Shown here piece after piece: positions 7,532 to 13,884 of a stretch of DNA of 16,096 nucleotides. The DNA comes from JALORV01 sp035498175. GTDB lineage: Bacteria; Pseudomonadota; Gammaproteobacteria; Burkholderiales; Burkholderiaceae_F. The stretch spans positions 1 to 16,096 of the forward strand of contig DATKAJ010000015.1 in NCBI GenBank assembly GCA_035498175.1. Direction: 5' to 3'. The translations under genes were made by a program, and so were the position numbers. Under the pieces are notes generated by a model, which worked only from the letters and a program-made list of their open reading frames with translations, did no database searches and was not told the DNA's origin. Each line of letters begins with the position of its first letter. The stretch's first letter is position 1.

Positions 7532-8704
7532 ATGCCGGATTTCCTCCAGGCGATACCGGCCGACGTCGTCTATCTGGCGCTGGTCGTTGCCGTCCTGCTG
7601 CTGCCGAAGATCCTGCAGCGCACGCCGATTCCGGGGCCCGTCTGGGCGCTGCTGCTGGGTGTGCTCGCGGGGCAGGTCTTTCCCGCTTCGGCGGACGACC
7701 CGGTGATCGGGCTGCTGGCGACCTTCGGCATTGCATCGCTGTTCCTGTTCGCCGGGCTCGAGGTCGAGGTGGCGGAACTGCGTGCAGTCTGGCGACCTCT
7801 CGCCGGGCACCTGTTATTGCGGGCGGCCGCCCTCGTCGCGGTAGCGCTGCTCGCGACGCAGTATTTCGGCTTCGAACCGCGCGCGGCCGGGATCCTCGCG
7901 CTGGCACTGCTTACGCCGTCGACCGGCTTCATCCTCGACACGCTGAACCGGCTGGGGCTGCCGCAGGACACGCAGTTCTGGATCAAGAGCAAGGCGATCG
8001 CCGGCGAACTGCTGGCGCTTGCCGTGATGTTCGTGCTACTGAAGTCCGATTCGGCCGCCAACCTGCTGACGACCAGCGCTTGGCTCGTGCTGCTGGTTGT
8101 CCTGCTGCCGGTTTTCTTCATCGCCTTCGCCCGCTGGGTGCTGCCGCAGGCGCCGGGCTCGGAGTTCAGTTTCCTGATCGTGGTCGGCATTGTCGCCGCC
8201 TATGTCACCAAGCAGCTGGGGGTGTATTACCTCGTCGGCGCTTTCATTGCCGGATTCATCGCCCGGCAGCTGACGCGGCGCGTTCCCGAACTGGGCCGTC
8301 CCGACACGATGCGCGCGCTGCAGCTGTTCGCAGGCTTCTTCGTGCCGTTCTACTTTTTTCATGCAGGGCAGGCGATCCCGCGCGAGGCGCTGACCTGGGA
8401 TTCGCTCGGCATCGGCCTGGCGCTGACAGCGATATTCGTGCCGCTGCGCATCGGCGGCATCGTCGCACAGCGCATGGTGCAACTGCGCGAACGCTGGCTC
8501 GACGCGGTGCGGGTCGCGATGCCGCTGTCGCCGACGCTGATCTTCACGATGGTGCTCGCGGCAATCCTGCGCGACAGCTTCGGCGTACCGGCGAGCGTCT
8601 ATGGCGGCCTGCTGGTCTATGCAGTCCTCACCACGCTGGTGCCACTGCTGGTGCAGCAGGAAGTGGAACTTGACCTGACGGCGACGCGGGCTCCGGTGCC
8701 GTGA
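7532..8704 (+). CDS. CPA-family cation/proton antiporter (Na+/H+ exchanger family)
   Basis: This 390-residue inner-membrane protein has about 11-12 hydrophobic helices, starting with YLALVVAVLLL and ending near GGLLVYAVLTTLVPLLV. Its topology and motifs such as LFLFAGLEVEVAEL and YYLVGAFIAGFIARQL fit the sodium/hydrogen exchanger family, nearest the KefB/KefC-like CPA2 group. There is no C-terminal RCK/TrkA domain, so no nucleotide or glutathione gating is expected. The ion-binding crossover region reads TPSTGFILDTL (from T128) and AGELLAL (157-163), which differs from the usual acidic pairs; E159 is a possible replacement. Substrate ion is unknown. It starts 15 nt after purH without a clear Shine-Dalgarno, and it interrupts the purH-ruvC neighbourhood common in betaproteobacteria. 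Confidence 0.82.
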   Translation: MPDFLQAIPADVVYLALVVAVLLLPKILQRTPIPGPVWALLLGVLAGQVFPASADDPVIGLLATFGIASLFLFAGLEVEVAELRAVWRPLAGHLLLRAAALVAVALLATQYFGFEPRAAGILALALLTPSTGFILDTLNRLGLPQDTQFWIKSKAIAGELLALAVMFVLLKSDSAANLLTTSAWLVLLVVLLPVFFIAFARWVLPQAPGSEFSFLIVVGIVAAYVTKQLGVYYLVGAFIAGFIARQLTRRVPELGRPDTMRALQLFAGFFVPFYFFHAGQAIPREALTWDSLGIGLALTAIFVPLRIGGIVAQRMVQLRERWLDAVRVAMPLSPTLIFTMVLAAILRDSFGVPASVYGGLLVYAVLTTLVPLLVQQEVELDLTATRAPVP

Positions 8705-8726
8705 GTGCGGCCCGTGCGGTCGGCCG

Positions 8727-8735
8727 TGGCACAAT
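8727..8735 (+). promoter_or_regulatory. Extended -10 (TGG-CACAAT) just before ruvC
   Basis: TGnCACAAT matches an extended -10 element. The ruvC GTG at 8742 lies only 6 nt after the hexamer, so a transcript from here would be leaderless or nearly so. No ribosome site is visible before ruvC, which is consistent. The -35 is poor. Confidence 0.4.
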
Positions 8736-8741
8736 CGTCGC

Positions 8742-9314
8742 GTGTCTTCTGCGCTGCGCATTCTTGGCATCGACCCGGGCCTGAACCGCACCGGCTACGG
8801 GGTCGTCGAAGTTCAGGGCCAGCGTCTCACCTTCGTGACAGCCGGCGTGATCCGCGTGCCGCGCGGCGAATTGCATCAGCGGTTGGGCGCAATCCTGCGC
8901 GCCCTCGACGAAGTGATCCGCCAGGCGCGGCCGCAGGTCGCGACGGTGGAAAAGGTCTTCGTTAACGTCAACCCGCAGTCGACGCTGCTGCTGGGTCAGG
9001 CGCGCGGTGCCGCGATCTGCGCCGCGGTTGCGAGCGGCCTTGAGGTGCACGAGTACGCGGCCCTCCGCATCAAGCAGGCGGTCGCGGGGTTCGGTCAGGC
9101 AGACAAGCGGCAGGTGCAGACGATGGTGCAGCGACTCCTGGCGCTCGATGGCGTGCCGGCGAGCGACGCGGCCGACGCGCTGGCCTGCGCAATCTGCCAT
9201 GCACATTCGCGCACGCTGCTCGCGGCCGTTGCGCGCTCGACGAGCGCCGCGACGAGGCGCCGTACTGGCTCGTCACGCCGCGCCTGGACCGCGCGGCTGG
9301 CAGGCGCGCGATGA
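8742..9314 (+). CDS. ruvC: RuvC, Holliday-junction endonuclease
   Basis: This 190-residue RNase H-fold nuclease is longer than E. coli RuvC (173). The four catalytic carboxylates are all present: D11 (ILGIDPGLNRTGYG), E70 (VEKVFVN), D142 and D145 (SDAADALACAICH), with the same spacing as the E. coli residues. It cuts four-way junctions symmetrically, as a dimer with RuvAB. The last 35 or so residues (after CAICHAH) are rich in Arg, Ala, Ser and Thr and are not a conserved part of the family. GTG 8742 is the start because the peptide MSSALRILGID fits the family. The stop overlaps the ruvA start by 4 nt (ATGA), so the two are translationally coupled. Confidence 0.95.
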   Translation: MSSALRILGIDPGLNRTGYGVVEVQGQRLTFVTAGVIRVPRGELHQRLGAILRALDEVIRQARPQVATVEKVFVNVNPQSTLLLGQARGAAICAAVASGLEVHEYAALRIKQAVAGFGQADKRQVQTMVQRLLALDGVPASDAADALACAICHAHSRTLLAAVARSTSAATRRRTGSSRRAWTARLAGAR

Positions 9315-9889
9315 TCGGCCGCCTCGAGGGGCGCCTGCTCGAGAAGAATCCCCCGAGCCTGCTGGTCGACGTCAATGGCGTGGGTTACGAAGTCGACGTG
9401 CCGATGAGCACGTTTTATCAGCTGCCTGCGGTCCCGGAACGGGTCGTGCTGCTGACGCACCTTGTCGTGCGCGAGGACGCGCAGCAGCTGTTCGGCTTCG
9501 CAACAGGGCCCGAGCGCGCGGCCTTCCGCGAGCTGATCCGCATCTCGGGCGTCGGCGCCCGCACTGCACTGGCCGTACTGTCCGGATTATCGGTCACCGA
9601 GCTGGCGCAGGCGGTCACGCTGCAGGAAGGCGCACGGCTGACGCGGATCCCGGGCATCGGCAAGAAGACCGCGGAGCGGCTGTTGCTGGAACTCAAAGGC
9701 AAGCTCGGCGCCGATCTCGGTGCGGCGGCCGCTACGGTGGCCGGCGATGCGACGGCGGACATCATCCACGCGCTGCTTGCGCTCGGCTACAACGAGCGCG
9801 AGGCGCAGGCGGCAGTGCGGCTGCTGCCACCCGGCACCGGCACGTCGGACGGCATCCGCCTCGCCCTGAAATCACTGGCGAAGGGTTAG
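9311..9889 (+). CDS. ruvA: RuvA, Holliday-junction DNA-binding subunit
   Basis: This 192-residue protein has the three-domain RuvA plan. The N-terminal OB-fold (MIGRLEGRLLEKNPPSLLVDVNGVGYEV) is followed by two helix-hairpin-helix motifs, ISGVGART (GVG at 80-82) and IPGIGKKTAERLLLELKGK (GIG at 115-117). The C-terminal helical domain that contacts RuvB includes ALLALGYNEREAQAAV. Tetramers hold the junction open and load RuvB rings. The start overlaps the ruvC stop by 4 nt. Length is close to the usual 190-205 residues. No frameshift or missing motif is visible. Confidence 0.96.
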   Translation: MIGRLEGRLLEKNPPSLLVDVNGVGYEVDVPMSTFYQLPAVPERVVLLTHLVVREDAQQLFGFATGPERAAFRELIRISGVGARTALAVLSGLSVTELAQAVTLQEGARLTRIPGIGKKTAERLLLELKGKLGADLGAAAATVAGDATADIIHALLALGYNEREAQAAVRLLPPGTGTSDGIRLALKSLAKG

Positions 9890-9894
9890 GCCTT

Positions 9895-9984
9895 ATGACG
9901 CTTCGATCGCACATGGGTGATCTCCAGATGCCGCGTGATCCAGGCGTTAACAGGCCCCGCGTGTCGGCTCGGAGACCGCTTTGA
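9895..9984 (+). CDS. Possible 29-residue ORF between ruvA and ruvB (low confidence)
   Basis: ATG 9895 opens a 29-codon frame (begins MTLRSHMGDLQMPRD) whose TGA overlaps the ruvB TTG start as TTGA (9981-9984). AAGGG at 9881-9885, inside the ruvA end, stands 9 nt upstream. The geometry would couple its translation to ruvB, as a leader peptide might. The peptide is Arg/Pro rich and resembles nothing I know. It contains the second copy of the 21-bp near-repeat. It may be chance in high-GC DNA. Confidence 0.2.
   Translation: MTLRSHMGDLQMPRDPGVNRPRVSARRPL
9937..9957 (+). repeat. Copy 2 of a 21-bp near-repeat (core GCGTTAACAGGCCC)
   Basis: This segment matches 137-157 at 19 of 21 positions in the same orientation. 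It lies 23 nt upstream of the ruvB start, and its GTTAAC places an in-frame TAA (9948-9950) before ruvB. No TAGAAT follows this copy, unlike copy 1. Confidence 0.6.
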
Positions 9985-11012
9985 AGGAAGAGCGCCTGGT
10001 CGCGGGGCAGCCTGCCTCGCCGAACGAAGAGGCGGTCGAACGGGCGCTGCGCCCGGCGACGCTGGCCGAATACGTCGGACAGCCGAAGGTGCGCGAGCAG
10101 CTCGGCATCTTCGTGACAGCCGCGCGCAATCGCGCCGAGGCGCTCGATCACGTGCTGCTGTTCGGGCCCCCGGGTCTCGGGAAGACCACGCTGGCTCACA
10201 TCATCGCGCGCGAGATGGGCGTCAACCTGCGCCAGACCTCCGGCCCCGTGCTCGAGCGGCCCGGTGACCTCGCGGCGCTGCTCACGAATCTCGAGAAGCA
10301 CGACGTGCTGTTTATCGACGAGATCCATCGGCTGTCGCCGGTTGTCGAGGAGATCCTGTATCCGGCGCTGGAGGATTTCCAGATCGACATCATGATCGGC
10401 GAAGGGCCGGCCGCGCGTTCGATCAAGCTCGACCTGCCCGCGTTCACGCTGGTCGGCGCGACAACGCGGGCGGGCATGCTGACAAATCCGCTGCGCGACC
10501 GCTTTGGCATCGTTGCCCGTCTCGAGTTCTATTCGACCGAAGAGCTGACCACGATCGTGAGGCGCTCCGCGGGTCTGCTGGGCGCTCACGTCACGGAAGA
10601 CGGTGCCCGCGAAATCGCGCGGCGCTCGCGCGGCACACCCCGCATCGCAAACCGGCTGCTGCGGCGCGTCCGCGACTTTGCCGAAGTGAAAGGCACCGGA
10701 CAGATCTCGGCGGCGGTTGCCGACGCGGCGCTGGCCATGCTGGAGGTCGACGCGCTCGGGCTCGACGTGATGGACCGCAAGCTGCTGCTGGCGGTGATCG
10801 ACAAGTTCGGCGGTGGCCCGGTCGGCATCGACAATCTGGCCGCCGCGGTGGGCGAGGAACGCGACACGCTGGAGGATGTGGTCGAGCCGTACCTGATCCA
10901 GCAGGGCCTGTTGCAGCGCACGCCGCGTGGCCGCGTCGCACCGATCGCCGCCTATCGGCACTTCGGGCGGGTCGAGCCGCGCGAATCCGGGCGGGTAGGC
11001 GACCTGCTCTAA
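9981..11012 (+). CDS. ruvB: RuvB, Holliday-junction branch-migration ATPase
   Basis: This 343-residue AAA+ motor has Walker A GPPGLGKTT (62-70), Walker B LFIDEIH (D113-E114), sensor-1-like GATTRAGML, and the C-terminal winged helix ending in PRGRVAPIAAYRHFG. The N-terminal EYVGQPKVREQL is typical. Hexameric rings pump DNA through the RuvA-held junction. The start must be TTG 9981: it is the first possible start after an in-frame TAA at 9948, GGAG at 9971-9974 stands 6 nt upstream, and the peptide KEERLVAGQ fits the family. A 91-nt gap separates it from ruvA, whereas ruvC and ruvA overlap, so RuvB may be set separately. It is followed by the tonB leader. Confidence 0.96.
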   Translation: MKEERLVAGQPASPNEEAVERALRPATLAEYVGQPKVREQLGIFVTAARNRAEALDHVLLFGPPGLGKTTLAHIIAREMGVNLRQTSGPVLERPGDLAALLTNLEKHDVLFIDEIHRLSPVVEEILYPALEDFQIDIMIGEGPAARSIKLDLPAFTLVGATTRAGMLTNPLRDRFGIVARLEFYSTEELTTIVRRSAGLLGAHVTEDGAREIARRSRGTPRIANRLLRRVRDFAEVKGTGQISAAVADAALAMLEVDALGLDVMDRKLLLAVIDKFGGGPVGIDNLAAAVGEERDTLEDVVEPYLIQQGLLQRTPRGRVAPIAAYRHFGRVEPRESGRVGDLL

Positions 11013-11072
11013 GCGCCGCAATCCCCGGGCGCGAACGCGGCGGACGGGCTGGCAGGCAACGCCGGTTGCACT

Positions 11073-11078
11073 TAGAAT
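11073..11078 (+). promoter_or_regulatory. -10 box (TAGAAT) for the tonB-exbBDD operon
   Basis: TTGCACTTAGAATCGCGCG holds a good -10 hexamer with a GC-rich discriminator. The best -35 candidate at 17-nt spacing is TGGCAG (11050-11055), a weak match. Initiation near 11085 would produce a leader of about 205 nt to the tonB ATG. No AT-rich Fur-box-like palindrome is visible nearby. Confidence 0.5.
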
Positions 11079-11087
11079 CGCGCGTTT

Positions 11088-11131
11088 TGCGAAATCCCGC
11101 CGGCCCGCGTTAACATTGCCGGCTTTTCGCA
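11088..11131 (+). promoter_or_regulatory. Large hairpin at the 5' end of the tonB leader
   Basis: TGCGAAA (11088-11094) pairs with TTTCGCA (11125-11131), enclosing GCCGGC (11099-11104) paired with GCCGGC (11118-11123) around a 13-nt loop containing GCGTTAAC. The two stems are separated by a 4 by 1 internal loop. It would lie at the very start of the transcript. It may protect the mRNA or act as a cis-regulator; no known riboswitch class is recognised. Confidence 0.45.
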
Positions 11132-11174
11132 CCGTGGCGTGCGGCGACTCCTGTTGCGGCGGCCCATCGCGGCG

Positions 11175-11194
11175 GGTCCACTTCAGTGTGGACC
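11175..11194 (+). promoter_or_regulatory. Second hairpin in the tonB leader
   Basis: GGTCCAC (11175-11181) and GTGGACC (11188-11194) form a perfect 7-bp stem with loop TTCAGT. No U-tract follows, so it is not an intrinsic terminator. It lies about 100 nt upstream of tonB. Confidence 0.45.
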
Positions 11195-11290
11195 GCGCAG
11201 CGGATCGCACATGACAGCCGTGCGGGTGCGTCCGGCAGTCCGTCGTTCGCAGGAACTTTCGCTCAGCGCAGTTTCGCAGAGGGCGTCGAT

Positions 11291-11932
11291 ATGAACTATG
11301 CACAGCAGCAGCGCAACCCGGGCCGGCACGCGGTAGGCATCACCGCGGTCGTGCTGCTGCACGTGGTCGTCATCTACGCGCTGGTGACGGGCCTGGCCCG
11401 CACCGTCATTGAGGTCGTCAAGGGTCCGATCGACGTCAAGGTGATCGAAGAAATCATCAAGAAGCCGCCACCGCCGCCGGAAGTCGTTCCGCCGCCGCCG
11501 AAGATGGCCGCTCCGCCGCCGCCGTTCATCCCGCCGCCGGAAATCAACATCGCACCGCCGCCGACGCCGGCGCCGACGATTTCGGCGATAACGCAGGAAG
11601 CCCCGGCCGGACCGCAGGCGCCGGTGATCCAGAAGACCGAGACGCCGGCGCCGCAACCGGCAGTGCGCAGCGCCCGCGTCGTGTGCTCGAACTACATGGA
11701 TGTGATGCAGGGCATCGCCTATCCGCGCGAGGCGATCAGGGACGGCCTCGAGGGAGAGGTCGTGATCGAGTTCACCGTGTCGGGCGCCGGCCAGGTGAAG
11801 GACGTGGTCATCAAGTCCTCGTCGAATCGCGTGTTCAACCGTTCGTCCATGGCCGTGGTGTCCGAGCTGAAATGCGCGGGCCAGGGGCATGACATCCGCG
11901 TGCAGGCTCCCATCAGTTTCAAGATCCGTTAA
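11291..11932 (+). CDS. tonB: TonB-family energy transducer
   Basis: This 213-residue inner-membrane protein has a short cytoplasmic start (MNYAQQQRNPGRHAVG) and one membrane anchor (about 17-36, ITAVVLLHVVVIYALVTGLA). The proline-rich periplasmic spacer spans about 58-95, with runs PPPPP and PPPP. The C-terminal TonB domain (about 132-213) includes YPREAIRDGLEGEVVIEFTV and ends in APISFKIR. It would couple ExbB-ExbD motion to TonB boxes of outer-membrane receptors. GAGGG at 11279-11283, 7 nt upstream, decides ATG 11291 over in-frame upstream starts. The only two cysteines of the periplasmic part, C132 and C195, flank the domain and could form a disulfide. exbB follows after 92 nt. Confidence 0.92.
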   Translation: MNYAQQQRNPGRHAVGITAVVLLHVVVIYALVTGLARTVIEVVKGPIDVKVIEEIIKKPPPPPEVVPPPPKMAAPPPPFIPPPEINIAPPPTPAPTISAITQEAPAGPQAPVIQKTETPAPQPAVRSARVVCSNYMDVMQGIAYPREAIRDGLEGEVVIEFTVSGAGQVKDVVIKSSSNRVFNRSSMAVVSELKCAGQGHDIRVQAPISFKIR

Positions 11933-12024
11933 CCGGCCAGGAGAGAGCTGAACGGAAACGGCCGCTACCGCGCCGAAAATCGATCCGCGCTGCTTTCACC
12001 GCATCTTCCACCAGGAGATATCGA

Positions 12025-12900
12025 ATGATTCCGTTGATCCGTCGCCATGCCGCCCGACTGGCGATCGTGGCTGTTGCAGGACTCGCCGCGTCAGTCGCGG
12101 TCGCCCAGCAGGACGCCCAGAAAGCTGCGCCTGCCGCCGAAGCGCCGGCCGCGGCGCCGGCAGCTGCGCCCGCTGCACCGCCGCCGATGGCGCCGGTCCC
12201 GACGGTGACGAAGGAGACGATCGAGAATCCCTACGGGCTCGAGGCCCTGTGGCGGCAGGGCGACTTCGTGTCCAAGGGCACGCTGATCATCCTGGTCATC
12301 ATGTCGATGGGCAGCTGGTACATCATCTTCGTCAAGCTCTGGGAGCAGTTCAAGCTGATGCGCCAGGCCCGCGAAATGGCCGGTTCCTTCTGGAAATCGT
12401 CGTCGCTGCGCGATGGTGCCAAGAAGCTCAAGGACGGCAGCGCGTTCCGCTACATGGCGGAAACAGGCCTCGACGCCAACGAGCACCACGAAGGCGCGCT
12501 GACCGAGAACATCGACCTGAACACCTGGGTGACGATGTCGGTGCAGCGTTCGGTCGACACCGTGCAGAGCCGCCTGCAGGACGGGCTCGCCTTCCTCGCC
12601 ACGGTGGGTTCGACTGCACCGTTCGTGGGCCTGTTCGGCACGGTCTGGGGCATCTATCACGCGTTGACCGCGATCGGTATCGCCGGCCAGGCGTCGATCG
12701 ACAAGGTGGCGGGCCCGGTCGGCGAGGCGCTGATCATGACGGCCATCGGTCTCGCCGTCGCGGTGCCGGCGGTCATGGGCTACAACTGGCTGGTTCGTCG
12801 CAACAAGGTCGCGATGGATACGGTGCGCACGTTCGGTTCGGATCTGCACGCGGTGCTGCTCGGTCGCAAAATCGAACTGAAGGGTGCGCCCGCGCGCTGA
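12025..12900 (+). CDS. exbB: ExbB (MotA/TolQ/ExbB proton channel) with signal peptide and periplasmic arm
   Basis: This 291-residue protein begins with a cleavable-looking signal peptide (ARLAIVAVAGLAASVAVAQ, cleavage near 27). An Ala/Pro-rich arm follows to about residue 60. The core has three membrane helices: about 86-105 (TLIILVIMSMGSWYIIFV), 186-212 (ending GLFGTVWGI) and 233-257 (GEALIMTAIGLAVAVPAV). T206, E234 and T239 correspond to the conserved pore residues of E. coli ExbB (E234-T239 spacing equals E176-T181). It forms the pentamer around the ExbD dimer that uses proton flow to drive TonB. AGGAGA at 12013-12018 precedes ATG 12025. TolQ is excluded by the tonB/exbD context and the N-terminal extension. 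Confidence 0.94.
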   Translation: MIPLIRRHAARLAIVAVAGLAASVAVAQQDAQKAAPAAEAPAAAPAAAPAAPPPMAPVPTVTKETIENPYGLEALWRQGDFVSKGTLIILVIMSMGSWYIIFVKLWEQFKLMRQAREMAGSFWKSSSLRDGAKKLKDGSAFRYMAETGLDANEHHEGALTENIDLNTWVTMSVQRSVDTVQSRLQDGLAFLATVGSTAPFVGLFGTVWGIYHALTAIGIAGQASIDKVAGPVGEALIMTAIGLAVAVPAVMGYNWLVRRNKVAMDTVRTFGSDLHAVLLGRKIELKGAPAR

Positions 12901-12925
12901 GCGTGGACCACGACGGAGGCCAGCC

Positions 12926-13360
12926 ATGGCAATGAATGTCGGCTCCCCCGAAGGCGGCGAAGACGAAGCCATCTCGGCGATCAACACCACGCCGCTCGTC
13001 GACGTGATGCTGGTGCTGCTGATCATCTTCCTCGTCACCATCCCGGTCATCACGCAGTCGATCCCGCTCAAGCTGCCGGAGGAAACGAACGTCCCGCGCC
13101 AGACCAAGCCGGAGAACATCGAGATTGCGGTCACCAAGGACGGCGACGTCTACTGGGGCCTGCAGCCGGTGCGCGACAACGACGAGCTGGTCGAGCGGCT
13201 GAAGAAGGTCGCGGTCCAGCAGCCGCAGCCCGAAGTGCATATCCGCGGAGACCTTGCCGGGCGCTACGAATTCGTCGGACGCGTCGTATTCGCGTGCCAG
13301 CGCGCGGGCATTCAGAAGATTGGGTTCGTTACCGAGCCGCCGCCGCGCAGCGGCGGTTGA
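12926..13360 (+). CDS. exbD: ExbD, first copy
   Basis: This 144-residue protein has a short cytoplasmic N-terminus, one membrane helix (about 24-43, LVDVMLVLLIIFLVTIPVI) and a periplasmic domain (TQSIPLKLP to VTEPPP). D26 in NTTPLVDVMLVLL is the single membrane aspartate required for proton translocation in the ExbD/TolR family. GGAGG at 12915-12919, 6 nt upstream, supports ATG 12926, 25 nt after exbB. Its first six residues, MAMNVG, equal those of the second ExbD 20 nt downstream. After that the two diverge, so the duplication is old. Confidence 0.93.
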   Translation: MAMNVGSPEGGEDEAISAINTTPLVDVMLVLLIIFLVTIPVITQSIPLKLPEETNVPRQTKPENIEIAVTKDGDVYWGLQPVRDNDELVERLKKVAVQQPQPEVHIRGDLAGRYEFVGRVVFACQRAGIQKIGFVTEPPPRSGG

Positions 13361-13380
13361 GCGCGGCCAGGGAGTTTGCG

Positions 13381-13812
13381 ATGGCAATGAATGTCGGACC
13401 GGGAAGCGGCTCGCAGGACCCGGACGTGATGGTGGAAATCAACACGACGCCGCTGATCGACGTGATGCTGGTGCTGCTGGTGATGCTGATCATCACGATT
13501 CCGATCCAGCTGCACTCGGTCAACCTCAACATGCCGGTCGGCACGCCGCCGCCGCCACTTGAACCGCCGGTGGTCATCACGATCGACGTCGACTTCGACG
13601 GCACCATCTACTGGAATGGCGACGTCGTCGCGGACAAGCCCGCCCTCGAATCGCGGCTGCGTGACGCGGCGGCGCAGCCAGTGCAACCGGAAGTCCATCT
13701 GCGGCCCAACAAGCTCGCCGAGTACAAGGATGTCGCCGCGGTCATGGCGGCCGCGCAGCGGCTTGGTGTGACCAAGCTGGGGCTCATCGGAAACGAGCAG
13801 TTCGTCCGCTAG
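13381..13812 (+). CDS. exbD: ExbD, second copy (ExbD2-like)
   Basis: This 143-residue paralogue of the preceding gene repeats the plan. It starts MAMNVG, has NTTPLIDVMLVLLVMLIITIP with channel aspartate D27, and continues with a periplasmic domain. Between helix and periplasmic core it carries a short proline run (GTPPPPLEPP) missing from copy one, and FDGTIYWNGD in place of KDGDVYWGLQ. GGGAG at 13370-13374, 6 nt upstream, decides ATG 13381. In Xanthomonas a tonB-exbB-exbD1-exbD2 cluster is known in which exbD2 has a separate role from iron uptake. Whether this copy is specialised in the same way, or forms a heterodimer with copy one, cannot be told from sequence. Confidence 0.93.
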   Translation: MAMNVGPGSGSQDPDVMVEINTTPLIDVMLVLLVMLIITIPIQLHSVNLNMPVGTPPPPLEPPVVITIDVDFDGTIYWNGDVVADKPALESRLRDAAAQPVQPEVHLRPNKLAEYKDVAAVMAAAQRLGVTKLGLIGNEQFVR

Positions 13813-13884
13813 GTTCCCTGGGTGTCCGCGGGCGAACTGCGAACATCTGCGAGTCGGCGGCAGGCCCGGACATTGCGGCCCTGT

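Noticed and set aside
5558..7810. 750-residue open frame on the minus strand across fis, purH and the antiporter
   Set aside because: It is antisense to purH, which has full-length conserved domains. It has no recognisable domain and a shadow-like composition.
11013..11042. Terminator after ruvB (CGCCGC ... GCGGCG)
   Set aside because: The 6-bp stem has a 17-nt loop and no U-tract, too weak to call.
11050..11070. Sigma-54-like element before tonB (TGGCAGGCAACG and later TTGCA)
   Set aside because: The spacing between the GG and GC dinucleotides is 11 nt for the best register, and longer for the TGGCAG register, instead of the required 10. A sigma-70 -10 box directly follows.
11186..11290. 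Extended TonB N-terminus from 11186
   Set aside because: It has no ribosome site and no membrane or signal features, whereas ATG 11291 has GAGGG at correct spacing and a normal TonB start.
11460..11575. GCC/CCG-rich tandem repeat as a mobile or CRISPR-like array
   Set aside because: It is simply the codons of the proline-rich spacer of TonB; there are no spacers or constant repeats.
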